64,000 bases of DNA from Clitoria ternatea (GCA_037962975.1 CM075676.1:45618001-45682000), one strand, 5' to 3'; positions 20,646 to 33,736 are shown, numbered from the stretch's first letter. Notes: a model not told the origin generated them from the letters alone. Numbers and translations: made by a program.

Positions 20646-23227
20646 TCGGATTTCCCTCTTTTCACATTACCGACCATTTCCAGTCGGTATATACATTGAC
20701 CAGGTAGAATTTTAGTCAGCCAAGAGGCTGACCGAGTGAAATTTCACTCGGAATTCACTATCAGGTTGACGTTTTGACTTCAGTTTTGTCCCTTTATGCA
20801 TATTTTAATAAATCTTCTTCAATCATGCACACTCTAGTGGGTAGGCTGCAGAAGTGGAGCTTACTTTCAATCTAAACCACTCTTAATTCCCACTAATAGC
20901 CCACTAGAAACCCACTCATGGAAAGTTGTCTCCCACCTTGCATTATTAAACACACACACTGATTCTGAAACTCCCAATTACTCTTCTCCATCAATGCACC
21001 TTCAATCTAAACCAGGACAGCCGAGGGGACTTCTTTTCAGTCAGCCAAAGATCATCAATCCAAGTAAGAGGGGACAGGGTTGTGAATAACTATGAAAAGG
21101 GTAGAATTGTATGCTGTTCTAGGATTCCAGAATCAACTTTGTAACTTGTTGCTCATTTTTGAAATTGAAAACGTGTGAATTTGACTCTGACTTCTTCATG
21201 AAAGTTGTAGAACTTTTTGTTATCTAAAGTTTGAGTCCTGAATCAATTAATTTGAATATGTATAACAAAAGTTATAGCCAAAATACGACAGAATGTTCGT
21301 GTGGAAGAATCCTATGTTTTGTGTATATATTAATATGCTGGGACTTGTATGTGCATAATCAGCCTTTAATGTCTTCACGTATTAATGTTATGGATCTATA
21401 AAAAGTGGTTTCAAGTCAAAATGATTTTTGTATCTCGAGATATGCCTAAAATACTGAAGTATGTCCAAGCTATAAATCTGTTAACTTGAGATAAGAACTT
21501 TATTTTTAAAACTGGGAATTTTATGGTGAGAATTAGTGATCAGTGACTTCATGAAAGTTATAGATCTTTTTATTATGTGACGTTTGAGACCTGAACCGAC
21601 TGATTTGAGTATGTGTAGCAAAAGTTATAGCCAAAATACTACAGCATGTCCGAGTGGAATATTTATCCCATGTTTTGTGTATATATTAATATGCTGGGAC
21701 TTGTACGTATATAATCAACCTTTGATGTCTTCATGAAAGTTGTAGGTATTTATGTTATGGATCTATAGAAAGTGGTTTCAAGTCAAAATGATTTTTGTAG
21801 TTTGCGTTATGCCTAAAATACGGAAGTATGTACAAGCTGTAATTCTGTTAATTTGAAATCCGAATCTTATTTTTAAAACTGGAAATTGTGTAGTGAGAAT
21901 TAGTGGTTGGTGCCTTCATGAAAGTTGTATATATTTGTGTTAAGGATAATTTAGAACTGGTTTCATGCCAAATTCATTTTTGTAGCTCCAGAAACGTTCA
22001 ACTTACTAATATATGTACGTTTTGAAAAACTCACCTTGAGGCAGTGTGGTATTTCGTGAATAAGTGGTAATTCTGTTTGGAATTTGAAATTGTGTTCTTC
22101 ATAAAAGTTGTAGATAATTGTATTATTAAGCTATAGAAAGTGGAATTACATGAAAAGGTTATGATTTGCTCATGTTATGATTGTTTTACTAGAGTATGTT
22201 GCTGTTGGAAATGCTGAAAGTTAATTATAATGGTTATTATGAATGAAACTGATATTTTCTCTATGAGTAACAATTTATTATTAAACTCTTGAGTGATTAT
22301 GATTTATTATTGATGTTGTTACGTTTTAATGAGTATCATACAGTTGTATATTTTGGTGGTGAATAATTATGAATGACATAATTAATATATATGTACATGA
22401 ATGCCTTGTGGTTATTGTTACATGTGGTTGAAACAGTAAATCCATGATTCTGAAAATTATTATATGTGATGTGTCCTTTGAGGACTTGTGGTTTTCCAAG
22501 TGGTTTTGGAAATATTAATATCATGGTATGTTAAATGATAAAGAGAATTAAAGGCATTCATGCATCATAAGCATTTGGACGCACCATGGAATTTTAGGGG
22601 TTCCATGATTGCCTACCCTGGTGGGGGGTTACTCTATGATGAGTTAAAGCCCTATTTTTGCGATGTGTTGGTCATGGGGCTGTAGGGATCCATGACTGTA
22701 TTAATTCCTACCGATGTCTCTATGAGACCTTTTACTGCAGTATTCCCACTAAACCAAATAGATCCAGCATGACATCATTTGACTAATTAAAGACTTAATA
22801 ATTATAAATGAACTTGTTTGGCATATTCATCATAACATTATATTTTGTTGATTGTGTTTGTGCAATTTTATTTATTTGTATTTATTCTATATTCTGTCTC
22901 ACTCTTACATTAAATTTTACAGTGAATGCTACGCAGAATGAAGAGTGATGCCCTGATTGATGCCCATATGAATTACTACTTGGACTTTGATTTTTATTTA
23001 TATTTAATGGGTTGTAATAAATATAACGTATCATGTACTGTTATCATTCTAAATTGTTTCCGATATGCAAATACTTCATGAATTTTATTAATCACGACTA
23101 GTATGCATGATAATATTCCGCAATTATCGAATTTTATGTGAACTCTGAGTTTAATTTATGAATTTTAAATTGATCTTTCAAAAGCGTGAAAAATTTATTC
23201 AGAAAATTATACGGGGCGTTACAATGG

Positions 23228-23239
23228 TGGTATCATAGC
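23228..23239 (+). promoter_or_regulatory. Primer binding site of chromovirus
   Basis: TGGTATCATAGC lies four bases behind the 5' LTR. It differs by one base from TGGTATCAGAGC, the initiator-Met tRNA complement common in plant LTR elements. Confidence 0.8.
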
Positions 23240-23517
23240 ATTTTCAAAAATTCAGGACCAATTGCTATGACATGTACTGTTTCTCGATATAATATGTGAA
23301 ATGTTTGATTCCTTACTTGATAACATGTTAAGTGTGTACTATATGACTTGTGCCTGACTGATTAATTGCAAAATAATTTGTTTGATTACTGTTGGTAATA
23401 TGATAAATGTGTTATACAATTTATTGCTTAACTGATAAACTGTAGAATATTTATAGTTAGGTTATAATACAATATATTTTCCCTTAGAATTAGTATAAAC
23501 CAAGCTACGAATGTAGG

Positions 23518-23525
23518 ATGGCAAG

Positions 23526-23556
<31 letters not shown>

Positions 23557-24570
23557 GATATGGCAACAGCTTTCAACCGCTTAGCTGAAGCCATAGAACG
23601 ACAAAACCAACCAAGGAGCACTGGAGGACTCCATGGGTTAGATCACTTCCTGAAAAGAAAACCTTCATAATTCAAAGGGGGTTATAATCCAGAAGGAGTG
23701 TATCTCTGGGCCAAGGAAATGGAGCGCATCTTTCGAGCATTGCCCTGCACAGAATGCGAAAAGGTGGAGTATGCCACCTATATGTTGGTGGAAGAGGCAG
23801 AAAACTGGTGGATTCATGCTAGAATCCGTTTGATCGAGGCTGACAGACCCTTGAACTGGGTCAACTTCAAAGACTGTTTCCTAGAGAAATATTTTCCAGC
23901 AAGTGTGAAAAGCAGTAAAGAGCTGGAATTTATGGAGCTGAAACAAGGCTCAATGTCTGTTGGAGAATATGCTGTAAAGTTTGAAGAACTAACTCTCTTT
24001 TACCCTCCTTTTCAACAGGCTGGTGCCGAAGAATCAAAATGTGTTAAATTTGAGAACGGGCTGAATCTGGAAATCAAAGAGGCGATAGGGTACCAAGAAA
24101 TTTAGAGTTTTCCTATTCTGATCAACAAATGCCGAATTTTTGAAGAAAATCACCAAGCCAGACTGGCACAAGAAAAGGCCAATAGACAACTAAAACCTCA
24201 GTCAGTTGATTTCAAAAGGAGAGGGACACACTATCCAAATCGTTTCAAGGGAGGATCATCATCTTCTCAAAGACGCAGCAATCATACGAATATCAGGTGT
24301 CATAATTGCAGAGGTAATCATCATATACGCGATTGCACCCGACACCTAGGAGATGTTACTTGCTATTGTTGTAATCAGAAAGGACACATCAGTCTAAATT
24401 ATTCGCAGAACCGTCAAAACAACGACAGTAACACTATGAATAATCAGAGAGGCTCTAACTATCAGGGAGGTCGTGGAGGAAACACGTGTGCTGCTCAACC
24501 TCCAAGACAGAACAGGGAGTCAACAGACCAGAGGTTACAACCAACAACTGGAAGAGTCTTTGCATCAGCG
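23518..24570 (+). pseudogene. Chromovirus gag
   Basis: From the ATG at 23518: a polyasparagine tract encoded by an ACA microsatellite (23527-23556), the LDHFLKRKPS...FKGGYNPEG motif, and the capsid core with AENWWIHARIRL, FLEKYF, LKQGSMSVGEYAVKFEEL and KCVKFENGL. Two zinc knuckles follow (CHNCRGNHHIRDC at about 24299; CYCCNQKGHISLN at about 24361, the last Cys missing). In-frame stops are at about 23668 and at 24103-24105. Near 24563-24572 a one-base frame change separates gag from the protease frame. Gag packages element RNA; this copy cannot be made as one protein. Confidence 0.88.
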
Positions 24571-27500
24571 GTTCAGAGGCAGACCAAGCTGATGACCTCG
24601 TGCAAAGTAAGTGTGAGATCAATGGTACAATATTATCTGTGTTATTTGATTCTGGTGCTAGACATTCATTTATTTCTGATGAGTGTGTTGGACGTCTTCA
24701 ATTACCTGTGAATCCTATGAGATATGATCTGATTGTTTCCACTCCCACTGGTACACAACTTAGGACTACTAAGGTGTGTAACGAATGTTCTATGCTCATA
24801 GAAGGTAAAAACTTTCTAGTAGATCTTGTTTTTTTACCTTTGAAGGATCTGGAAGTAATCCTAGGGATGGACTGGTTATCAGCAAATCGAGCCTTGGTGG
24901 ACTGTCATAACAAAACTGTGATATTTCCATCAGAAGAAAATCTTACTTCCGACAATCTTAAACTCTTTGCTTTACAAGGTGGAAGCCAATTATTTGCCTT
25001 GTTTACTCTTCCACAAGGAGATGATGAATCTAAAGTAATCAAAATGCCAGTTGTTTCTGAATTCCCTGAAGTATTTCCCAAGGATGTCTCAAGTTTACCT
25101 CTAGAACACGAGATAGAATTCTCAATTGATTTAATTCCAGGAGCAGAACCAGTATCTAAGGCCCCATATCGTATGTCACCTATTGAACTGGCAGAACTGA
25201 AGAAGAAAATTGAGGAGTTGTTGGAGAAACATTTCATCAGGCCTAGTGTGTCGCCATGGGGAGGGCCAGTATTACTTGTCAAGAAGAAAGATGGAAGCAT
25301 GAGATTATGTATAGATTATCGTCAGTTGAACAAATTGACGGTGAAGAATAGATATCCTTTGCCTAGAATTCATGATTTGATAGATCAATTGAGAGGTGCT
25401 ACTGTATTTTCCATGATTGATCTACGATCGGGATACGATCAGATTTATGTCAAGTCCGAGGATATTCCAAAGACAGCTTTTAGAACACGCTATGGCCATT
25501 ACGAGTATCTTGTGATGCCCTTCGGAGTAACCAATGCCCCAGCTGTATTCATGGATTACATGAATCGAGTGTTCTATTCATACTTAGATCAGTTTGTTAT
25601 TATCTTTATTGATGACATTCTGATTTATTCTAAGACGTGGGAGGAACATGAAAAGCATCTTCGAGTGGTATTACAGATTCTGAAAGAGAAGCAGTTGTAT
25701 GCCAGGTTGTCTAAATGTGAATTCTGGTTGAAGGAGGTAAAGTTTCTAGGTCATGTAATCTCAAGCGAAGGAGTGTCTATGGACCCTTCTAAAATTGAAG
25801 CTGTAACAAACTAGGAGAGACATACTTCAGTCACTGAGATACGAAGCTTCCTGGGATTAGCTGGTTATTATCAGAGATTCATTGAGGGGTTTTCTCAAAT
25901 TGCCCTACCAATGACTCGTCTAACCCAAAAGAATCAACCTTTTGATTGGACGCCAGAATGTGAGAGAAGTTTCCAGGAACTAAAAATGAAACTTACATCT
26001 GCTCCAGTCTTAACCTTGCCTGACCCACAAGAAGACTTTGTGGTTTATTGTGATGCTTCTAAGATGGGTTTAGGTTGTGTCTTGATGCAGCAACGAAGAG
26101 TGGTTGCCTATGCTTCTAGGCAGTTGAGACCACATGAAATGAACTATCCAACGCATGATCTAGAATTGGCAGCAGTGGTATTTGCTCTGAAAATCTGGAG
26201 ACACCATTTGTATGGAGTCAAGTTTGAAGTGTTCAGTGACCACAAGAGCTTGAAGTATTTGTTTGATCAAAAGGAATTGAACATGAGGCAGCGAAGATGG
26301 ATGGAGTTTCTTAAAGATTATGATTTTGATTTGAAGTACCATCCAGGAAAAGCAAATGTGGTGGCAGATGCACTTAGCTGAAAGTCTATTCATATGGCAT
26401 CTTTAATGATAAAAGAGATAGAGATGATAGAACAGTTCAGAGATATGAACTTGGGTGTGGAAATAAAATCTTCAAGGAGTATGACCTTGGGAACTTTGAA
26501 GATAACCAATGATTTCCTAAAGCTGTTAGGTGAAAGACAGACAAAGGACTTGCAATTACAGGAGATGAAAGAGTTGCAGGCGAATGGAAAAGATATAGGA
26601 TTACAAGAAGGATCAGATGGAATTTGGAGGATCAGAAATAGAATTTATGTACCAGATGATGTTGATCTGAGAAGGAAGATCCTAGAAGAAGCGCATAAAA
26701 GTATGTTGAGCATCCATCTTGGATCAACTAAGATGTATCAAGATCTGAAGAAAAGCTTTTGGTGGCCAAGGATGAAGAAAGAAATAGTTGAATATGTGTC
26801 TTCATGTCTGGTGTGTCAAAAAGCCAAAGTGGAACATCAGAAGCCATCTGGTGAACTACAACCATTAGAGATTCCTGTCTGGAAATGGGATGATATTTCA
26901 ATGGATTTTGTGTCAGGATTACCAAGGACTCGTTCAGGAAATGATGCAATCTAGGTTATTGTAGACAGATTGACTAAGTCTGCTCACTTCCTCCCAATGA
27001 ATATGAACAATTCTCTCCAGAAGTTGGCACAATTATATGTGAAAGAGATCGTGAGACTTCATGGTGTACCATCTAGTATTGTGTCAGATAGAGATCCAAG
27101 GTTCACTTCCCGATTCTGGGGAAGCTTGCATCAAGAATTGGGTTCAAAGCTTCGATTAAGTTCAGCTTATTATCCCCAAACAGATGAGCAGTCAGAGCGT
27201 ACCATACAAAGTTTGAAAGACTTACTGTGATCTTGTGTGCTTGAACATGGTGGTAGTTGGAAGCAGTTTCTTCCACTGATAGAATTCACATATAACAATA
27301 GCTACCATAGCAGTATTGGTATGACTCCATTTGAGGCATTGTATGGTAGAAAGTGTCGAACGCCCCTTTCTTGGTTAGAAACTGGTAAAAGTTTGGCGTT
27401 AGGACCCGAAATTATGCAACAGACTACTGAACAAATAGAAATAATCAGAGAAAAGATGAAGGCATCCCAAGATAGACAAAAGCATTATTACGATAAGAGG

Positions 27501-27941
27501 AGGAAACCACTTGAATTCCAAGTCGGTGAGCATGTATTTTTGAAGGTTTCACCTCACAAGGGGATTGGCCGAGCATTAAAGAGTAAGAAGTTGAGTCCGA
27601 GGTTTATTGGACCATATGAGATCCTAAAGAGGATTGGTACAGTGGCGTATCAGATTGCACTTCCTCCTCACCTGGCAAATCTGCACAATGTGTTTCATGT
27701 ATCACAACTGAGGAAGTATATGCGAGACCCCACTCATGTGATTGCTGCTGATGATGTTGAAGTTAGAGAAAATCTAACCATCTCTACAGAACCCACACAG
27801 ATCATAGAAAGGTCGATTAAACACCTGAGAAACAAGAATGTACCATTAGTGAAGGTTGCATGGAAACAAGGAAATGATGTAACTCTGACTTGGGAGCGTA
27901 AAGATGCTATGAGGACACAGTATCCAGAATTGTTTCACTGA
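24571..27941 (+). pseudogene. Chromovirus pol (PR-RT-RNaseH-INT-chromodomain)
   Basis: One frame runs from about 24571 to the stop at 27939-27941, broken only by nonsense codons at 25812-25814, 26379-26381, 26952-26954 and 27228-27230. Domains in order: protease with DSGARHSFIS and GMDWL (24640-24890); reverse transcriptase with YRMSPIEL, PFGVTNAP and the catalytic FIDDILIYS (25140-25750); RNase H with YCDASKMGLG and the HPGKANVVADALS end (26045-26380). The integrase has an HH-CC zinc site ending CLVCQKAK, then MDFVSGLP, VSDRDPRF and an E in EQSERT (26600-27230). A GEHVFLKVSPHKG module follows, and a chromodomain-like end (VKVAWKQ...LTWERKDAMRTQYPELF) closes the frame. Catalytic residues are mostly kept, so decay is recent relative to its neighbours. 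Confidence 0.92.
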
Positions 27942-27979
27942 GAAGTACGTTATGTTAAATTTCGAGGATGAAATTTTTA

Positions 27980-27994
27980 TTAGGGTGGGAGAAA
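27980..27994 (+). promoter_or_regulatory. Polypurine tract
   Basis: A purine-rich run (AGGGTGGGAGAAA) directly abuts the 3' LTR start TGTAAC at 27995, the expected place for plus-strand priming. Confidence 0.8.
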
Positions 27995-30900
27995 TGTAAC
28001 ATCTTGTTTTTAACAATAGCTCTATTTTGTAAATTTTGAAGTATGGAAGATCTGTTAGTATTAATCAATGAATAAAACACTTTATAGATGGTTTACAATA
28101 CTCCAAAAATTCCATTTTTTTTTCGAGTAAAATATGCCTTAGAAAGAACTTTCCAAATGAAAAAAGGGCTCTGTTCTGAGTGACCAAGAGAAATTCTGAG
28201 TGAAGGATGAAATTCCGAGTGAAAGATTGAAATTCCGAGTGAAAGGTTAAAATTCCAAGTGAAGGTTGTGTTTTCCGAGTGGAACATGGCCGAGAGGGTT
28301 TCTTCCGAGTGGAATCCCTATCAGAGACACTCCTGAGTGAAGTGGGACCGATAAAACCACTTCTAAGTTCAAGAATCCGAGTGAGACTCGTATGTATGGG
28401 TCTTTTTCCGAGTGATAATGACCCTGATGGACTCTGAATGAAATGTAGTTGAAGAAGTTGATCTGATCTCGGCTAAGTAATGATTAACCGAGTGAAACCC
28501 AAGTGGGAAATACTTCTATATTCATAAGTGTTGATATCCGAGTAAAAGATATTCCTAGTGGACCCATGTAACCCGTATTCTGAGTGACTATGTATGGTGT
28601 AAGTCCGAGTGGGGCTTGACTTGTTGAATTTTTCCAAGTGATGAGGAATAGAATAATTCCGAGTGGAACATGATTGGGGAGTTTATTCTGAAGAAGGATT
28701 AGTTAAGGCATTATCCGAGTGAAATGGAGGTATGAATACCGAGTGTGGGACCAAATGGATATTGGTCGGTCTTGGAGTTGTGTACCGAATGAAAAACCAA
28801 TAGAGTGATGGGTCGGTTTTAGTGTAATTGCCGAGTGGAAGGCTGAGCAAGAGATGACTCGTAATTGGAATGAAATTACCGAGTGAAAGACTAATTGAGA
28901 TGACTCGGTTTCAGGAGAATATGCCAACTGAGTCACCTCTAAGGAAGAGAAATCAGACCGAATGTTTCAAGAGGAATCAATTCCGAGTGAGTAATAGGTG
29001 AAGACTCAGTTTTAGGAAGTTCTACCGAGTGGATTAAGATGTTGAAGTGGAAACCGAGTGAATGAAGGATCGGTTTTGGGGAAGGAGAGTGTCTGGCTCA
29101 AGCGAGTCGGTATTCGCTTGAGCGAAACTCACACTCACTCAAGCGAGTCAGTTTTCGCTTGAGTGAAACCCCTCTGCCAGTGCATTGTATGGAACTCGCT
29201 CAAGCGAGTTAGTATCCGCTTGAGTGAGAGGGACTCAGATTTCCCTCTTTTCACATTACCGACCATTTCCAGTCGGTATATACATTGACCAGGTAGAATT
29301 TTAGTCGGCCAAGAGGCTGACCGAGTGAAATTTCACTCGGAATTCACTGTCAGGTTGACGTTTTGACTTCAGTTTTGTCCCTTTATACATATTTTAATAA
29401 ATCTTCTTCAATCATGCACACTCTAGTGGGTAGGCTGCAGAAGTGGAGCTTACTTTCAATCTAAACCACTCTTAATTCCCACTAATAGCCCACTAGAAAC
29501 CCACTCATGGAAAGTTATCTCCCACCTTGCATTATTAAACACACACACTGATTCTGAAACTCTCAATTACTCTTCTCCATCAATACACCTTCAATCTGAA
29601 CCAGGACAGCCGAGGGGACTTCTTTTCAGTCAGCCAAAGATCATCAATCCAAGTAAGAGGGGACAGGGTTATGAATAACTATGAAATGGGTAGAATTGTA
29701 TGTTGTTCTAGGATTCCAGAATCAACTTCGTAACTTGTTGCTTATTTTTTAAATTGAAAACGTGTGAATTTGACTCTGACTTCTTCATGAAAGTTATAGA
29801 TATTTTTGTTATATAAATTTTGAGACCTGAATCAATTAATTTGAATATGTATAGAAAAGGTTATAGCCATAATACTACAGCATGTTCGTGTGGAAGATTT
29901 ATTCTATGTTTTGTGTATATATTAATATGTTGGGACTTGTATGTGCATAATCAGCCTTTGATGTCTTCATAAAAGTTGTAGATATTAATGTTATGGATCT
30001 ATAGAAAGTGGTTTCAATTCAAAATGATTTTTGTAGCTCGAGATATGCCTAACATACTAAAGTATGTCCAAGCTATAAATTTGTTAACTTGAGATATGAA
30101 CTTTATTTTTAAAACTGGGAATTGTGTGTTAAGAATTAGTGATTAGTGACTTCATGATAGTTATATATCTTTTTATTATGTGAAGTTTGAGACCTGAACC
30201 AACTGATTTGAGTATGTGTAGCAAAGGTTATAGCCAAAATACTACAGCATGTCCGAGTGGAATATTTATCCTATGTTTTGTGTATATATTAATATGCTGG
30301 GACTTTTACGTATATAATCAGCCTTTGATGTCTTCATGAAAGTTATAGGTATTTATGTTGTGGATCTATAGCAAGTGGTTTCAAGTCAAAATGATTTTTG
30401 TAGCTTGAGTTATGCCTAAAATACTGAAGTATGTACAAGCTGTAATTCTGTTAATTTGAAATCCGAATTTTATTTTTAAAACTGGGAATTGTGTAGTGAG
30501 AATTAGTGGTTGGTGCCTTCATGAAAGTTGTATATATTTGTGTTAAGGATAATTTAGAACTGGTTTCATGCCAAAATCATTTTTGTAGCTCCAGAAACGT
30601 TCAAATTACTAATATATGTATGTTTTGAAAAACTCACCTTGAGGCAGTGTGGTATTTCGTGAATAAGTGGTAATTCTATTTGGAATTTAAAATTGTGTTC
30701 TTCATGAAAGTTGTAGATAATTGTATTATTAAGCTATATAAAGTAGAATCACATGAAAAGGTTATGATTTTCTCATGTTATGATTGTTTTACTAGAGTAT
30801 GTTGCTGTTGGAAATGCTGAAAGTTAATTATAATGGTTATTATGAATGAAAATGATATTTTCTCTATGAGTAACAATTTATTATTAAACTCTTGAGTGAT

Positions 30901-31882
30901 TATGATTTATTATTGATGTTGTTACGCTTTAATGAGTATCATACAGTTGTATATTTTGGTGGTGAATAATTATGAATGACATAATTAATATATATATATA
31001 TACATGAATGCCTTGTGGTTATTGTTACATGTGGTTGAAACAGTAAATCCATGATTCTGAAAATTATTATATGTGATGTGTCCTTTGAGGACTTGTGGTT
31101 TTCCAAGTGGTTTTGGAAATATTAATATCATGGTATGTTAAATGATAAAGAGAATTAAAGGCATTCATGCATCATAAGCATTTGGACGCACTATGGAATT
31201 TTAGGGGTTCCATGATTGCCTACCCTGGTGGGGGGTTACTCTATGATGAGTTAAAGCCCTATTTTTGCGATGTGTTGGTCATGGGGCTGTAGGGATCCAT
31301 GACTGTATAAATTCCTACCGATGTGTTGGTCATGGGGCTGTAGGGATCCATGACTGTATTAATTCCTACCGATGTCTCTATGAGACCTTTTACTGCAGTA
31401 TTCCCACTAAACCAAATGGATCCAGCATGACATTATTTGACTAATTAAAGACTTAATAATTATAAATGAGTTTGTTTGGCATATTCATCATAACATTATG
31501 TTTTGTTGACTGTGTTTGTGCAATTTTATTTATTTTGTATTTATTCTATATTCTGTCTCACTCTTACATTAAATTTTACAGTGAATGCTACGCAGAATGA
31601 AGAGTGATGCCCTGATTGATGCCTATATGAATTACTACTTGGACTTTGATTTTTATTTATATTTAATGGGTTATAATAAATATAACGTATCATGTACTGT
31701 TATCATTCTAAATCGTTTCCGCTATGCAAATATTTCATGAATTTTATTAATCACGACTAGTATACATGATAATATTCCGCAATTATCGAATTTTATGTGA
31801 ACTCTGAGTTTAATTTATCAATTTTAAATTAATCTTTCAAAAACGTGAAAAATTTATTCAGAAAATTATACAGGGCGTTACA
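27995..31882 (+). repeat. 3' LTR of chromovirus
   Basis: 3888 bp, TGTAACATC...GGGCGTTACA. Relative to the 5' LTR it lacks about 41 bases near 28116 (between two T-runs) and carries a 51-bp tandem duplication at 31268-31369. Otherwise the two are collinear. Confidence 0.93.
31268..31369 (+). repeat. 51-bp tandem duplication in 3' LTR
   Basis: Two adjacent copies of a unit starting CGATGTGTTGGTCATGGGGC (31268-31318 and 31319-31369). The 5' LTR has one copy, at about 22660. The duplication therefore arose after the element's insertion or during its last reverse transcription. Confidence 0.9.
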
Positions 31883-31887
31883 CGTGC

Positions 31888-32560
31888 AGCAGACATCGCA
31901 CAGCCTAGTTAATCTGCGCCAGCTTCTGGGGGAGTCCCTAAAGCAATATATGACATGTTTTATTGAACAAGCTATCTAGATCTGAGACCTCAGCCTAGAA
32001 GTGGCTTTACATGCCATTCAAACAGGCTTACGCCCAGGAAAATTTGTTGACTCCCTAGCAAAGAAGCCACTGCTGGACATGGACGACTTTCACTCGAGGG
32101 CCTCAAGGTATATTGTTTTTGACGAGTGTGAAGCCTATCGAACCAAGGTTGTCGATCAGATTAACCCTAAGGATCGGAGAAATCCCCGCCCTGAGCTAAA
32201 AAAGAAAAGCCCAAGAAGAAACTGAGATGCCGAGGCTTATACAGGCCCCATTACATAAACTTCCCGCCACTAAAGGACCATCGTGACCGAATTTTGCACG
32301 AGGTATACAACACGGGGCTCCTTGCTCTCCCGTCCCCAGGAGAAGGCCCAAAGGGGTCAGACATGTCCAAGTTCTGTGAATTCCATAAGGCCTTTAACCA
32401 CGCAACCAAAAACTACCGATCCCTCCGCAACCAAATAAAGCATTTGATCTGGCAGGGACATCTTACGAGAAGAGAAAGAGAAGGTTTTTAGAGAAGGGAA
32501 AGGGACTGTCCTGATCAGGTGGAACTGCAGACCCGAAATCGTTCACGAGCCCCTTGCTCC
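31888..32560 (+). pseudogene. Tat element gag, part 2
   Basis: It continues the capsid domain cut at 19361: SLVNLRQLLGESLKQYMTCF, a stop near 31977, then LEVALHAIQTGLRPGKFVDSL (open 32001-32225) with a basic tail. A nucleic-acid-binding module follows in another frame (32294-32491): FCEFHKAFNHATKNYRSLRNQI, the C/H-rich motif found near the end of Tat gags. Frameshifts and stops separate the pieces. Confidence 0.82.
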
Positions 32561-33736
32561 TGATCTCCCAGGCCCGTAGAAGTGAGGGGAGGTGCGCGGT
32601 GAGTCATACATATAATTTTAGGTGGATTCCCAGGAACCCGAGCACGCCGATCACACCAGTCGAGTCAGGTAAATTTGCTGCAGGAACACCCCAACTCCAC
32701 CGCTATCACATTTGACAGATCGAATTTCCCTAGGGGCAGACCCAACTGAGACGAACCCATGGTGGTTACCATGGAGGTCGAGGACTTCGTGATAGAATGG
32801 GTGCTCATAGACCAGGGAAGTTCAACGGACATACTCCCCTGGAAGACGTACCAAAAAATAGGCCTCCTTCTCTAATAACTCCAAAGGTATGATGGTGCAC
32901 TTCTTAGTTTTTAGGGTGATTCTGTGTAGGTTTTAGGATGTATCGACTTGAGGACTAACTTTGGGAGCGGAAAAGATAGTCGTGCAATATGGGTCAAGTT
33001 CCTGGTCGTAGACTTCCCCAGTTCCTATAATTCTCTGTTGGGTCGACCTTCGCTCAACGCCTTAGGTGCTATCATCTCAACCATGCACCTAACTATGAAA
33101 TTCCCCCTCAGAGATGGAAGGGTGGGAGTCGTCAGAGCCGACCCAGAGGTGGCACAGGCATGTTACCATGAGAGCCTCCATCCCAAGTCAACCTTTATAA
33201 TCAAGGAAGATGTAGAGACGGGTTTTGATCCTCATGACGATCGAGAATATGAGAGGCCTCAACCAGTAAAATCACTCAAGCTTGTCCAAGTCGGATCTTC
33301 TCCTGGCCAATTCACATGAGTTAGTGCAATTTTTGATCCTCACTTGGAGGAAGCCCTCATCAGACTGCTAAAGGAAAATGCTGATATGTTCACCTGGAAC
33401 CCCGTCGATATGCCAGGCATTGACCCCGACACAATCTGCCACTCACTCAATCTCGAGCAGGATGACAAACTCTTGTCCCAAAGGCCTAGGAAGATGGGCC
33501 CCGATCGGAAGAACGCAGTTAAAGAGGAAACAAACATGCTCCTATCCATAAAATTCATCTGAGAAGTTAAATACCCGACTTGGCTATCGAACGTGGTCAT
33601 GGTAAAGAAATCAAACAGAAAATGACGGATGTATACTGACTTCACCGATCTGAATAAGGTATGTCTGAAAAATCCCTATCCTTTACCTCGCATTGACAGT
33701 TTGGTGGATGGTACTTCAGGTTACAGGATGCTAAGC
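32561..33736 (+). pseudogene. Tat element protease and N-terminal RT
   Basis: The protease active site is LIDQGSSTDI (about 32805-32835), with Gln between Asp and Gly as in other Tat elements. After a damaged stretch with stops comes VKFLVVDFPSSYNSLLGRPSLNALGA (open 32948-33319). The RT N-terminus follows: ADMFTWNPVDMPGIDPDTICHSLN (open 33344-33562), then after a stop VKYPTWLSNVVMVKKSN and YTDFTDLNKVCLKNPYPLP. At 33736, just before the catalytic palm, the sequence is replaced by an inserted copia fragment. Nonfunctional. Confidence 0.85.

Larger units (their letters stand above)
19362..23223 (+). repeat. 5' LTR of chromovirus
   Basis: It begins AATAACATC where the 3' copy has TGTAACATC, so the terminal TG has mutated, and it ends GGGGCGTTACA. 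Order inside: CCGAGTGAA array (19555-20480), CGCTCAAGCG hairpins (20507-20645), and from about 21180 repeats of a TTCATGAAAGTTGTAG-led block. By eye, mismatches to the 3' LTR occur every few tens of bases. Confidence 0.93.
19362..31882 (+). mobile_element. Complete Ty3/gypsy chromovirus (Tekay-like), 12.5 kb
   Basis: Full-length element with 3.86-kb (19362-23223) and 3.89-kb (27995-31882) LTRs, a Met-tRNA-type primer site, gag, and a pol in the order protease-RT-RNase H-integrase-chromodomain-like end, then a polypurine tract. The target duplication CGTGC is exact (19357-19361 and 31883-31887). It sits inside the gag of the Tat element, which resumes directly after it. Tekay/Del placement is inferred from the long LTRs, primer site and C-terminal module. 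It is disabled by one frameshift and several stops. Confidence 0.93.
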
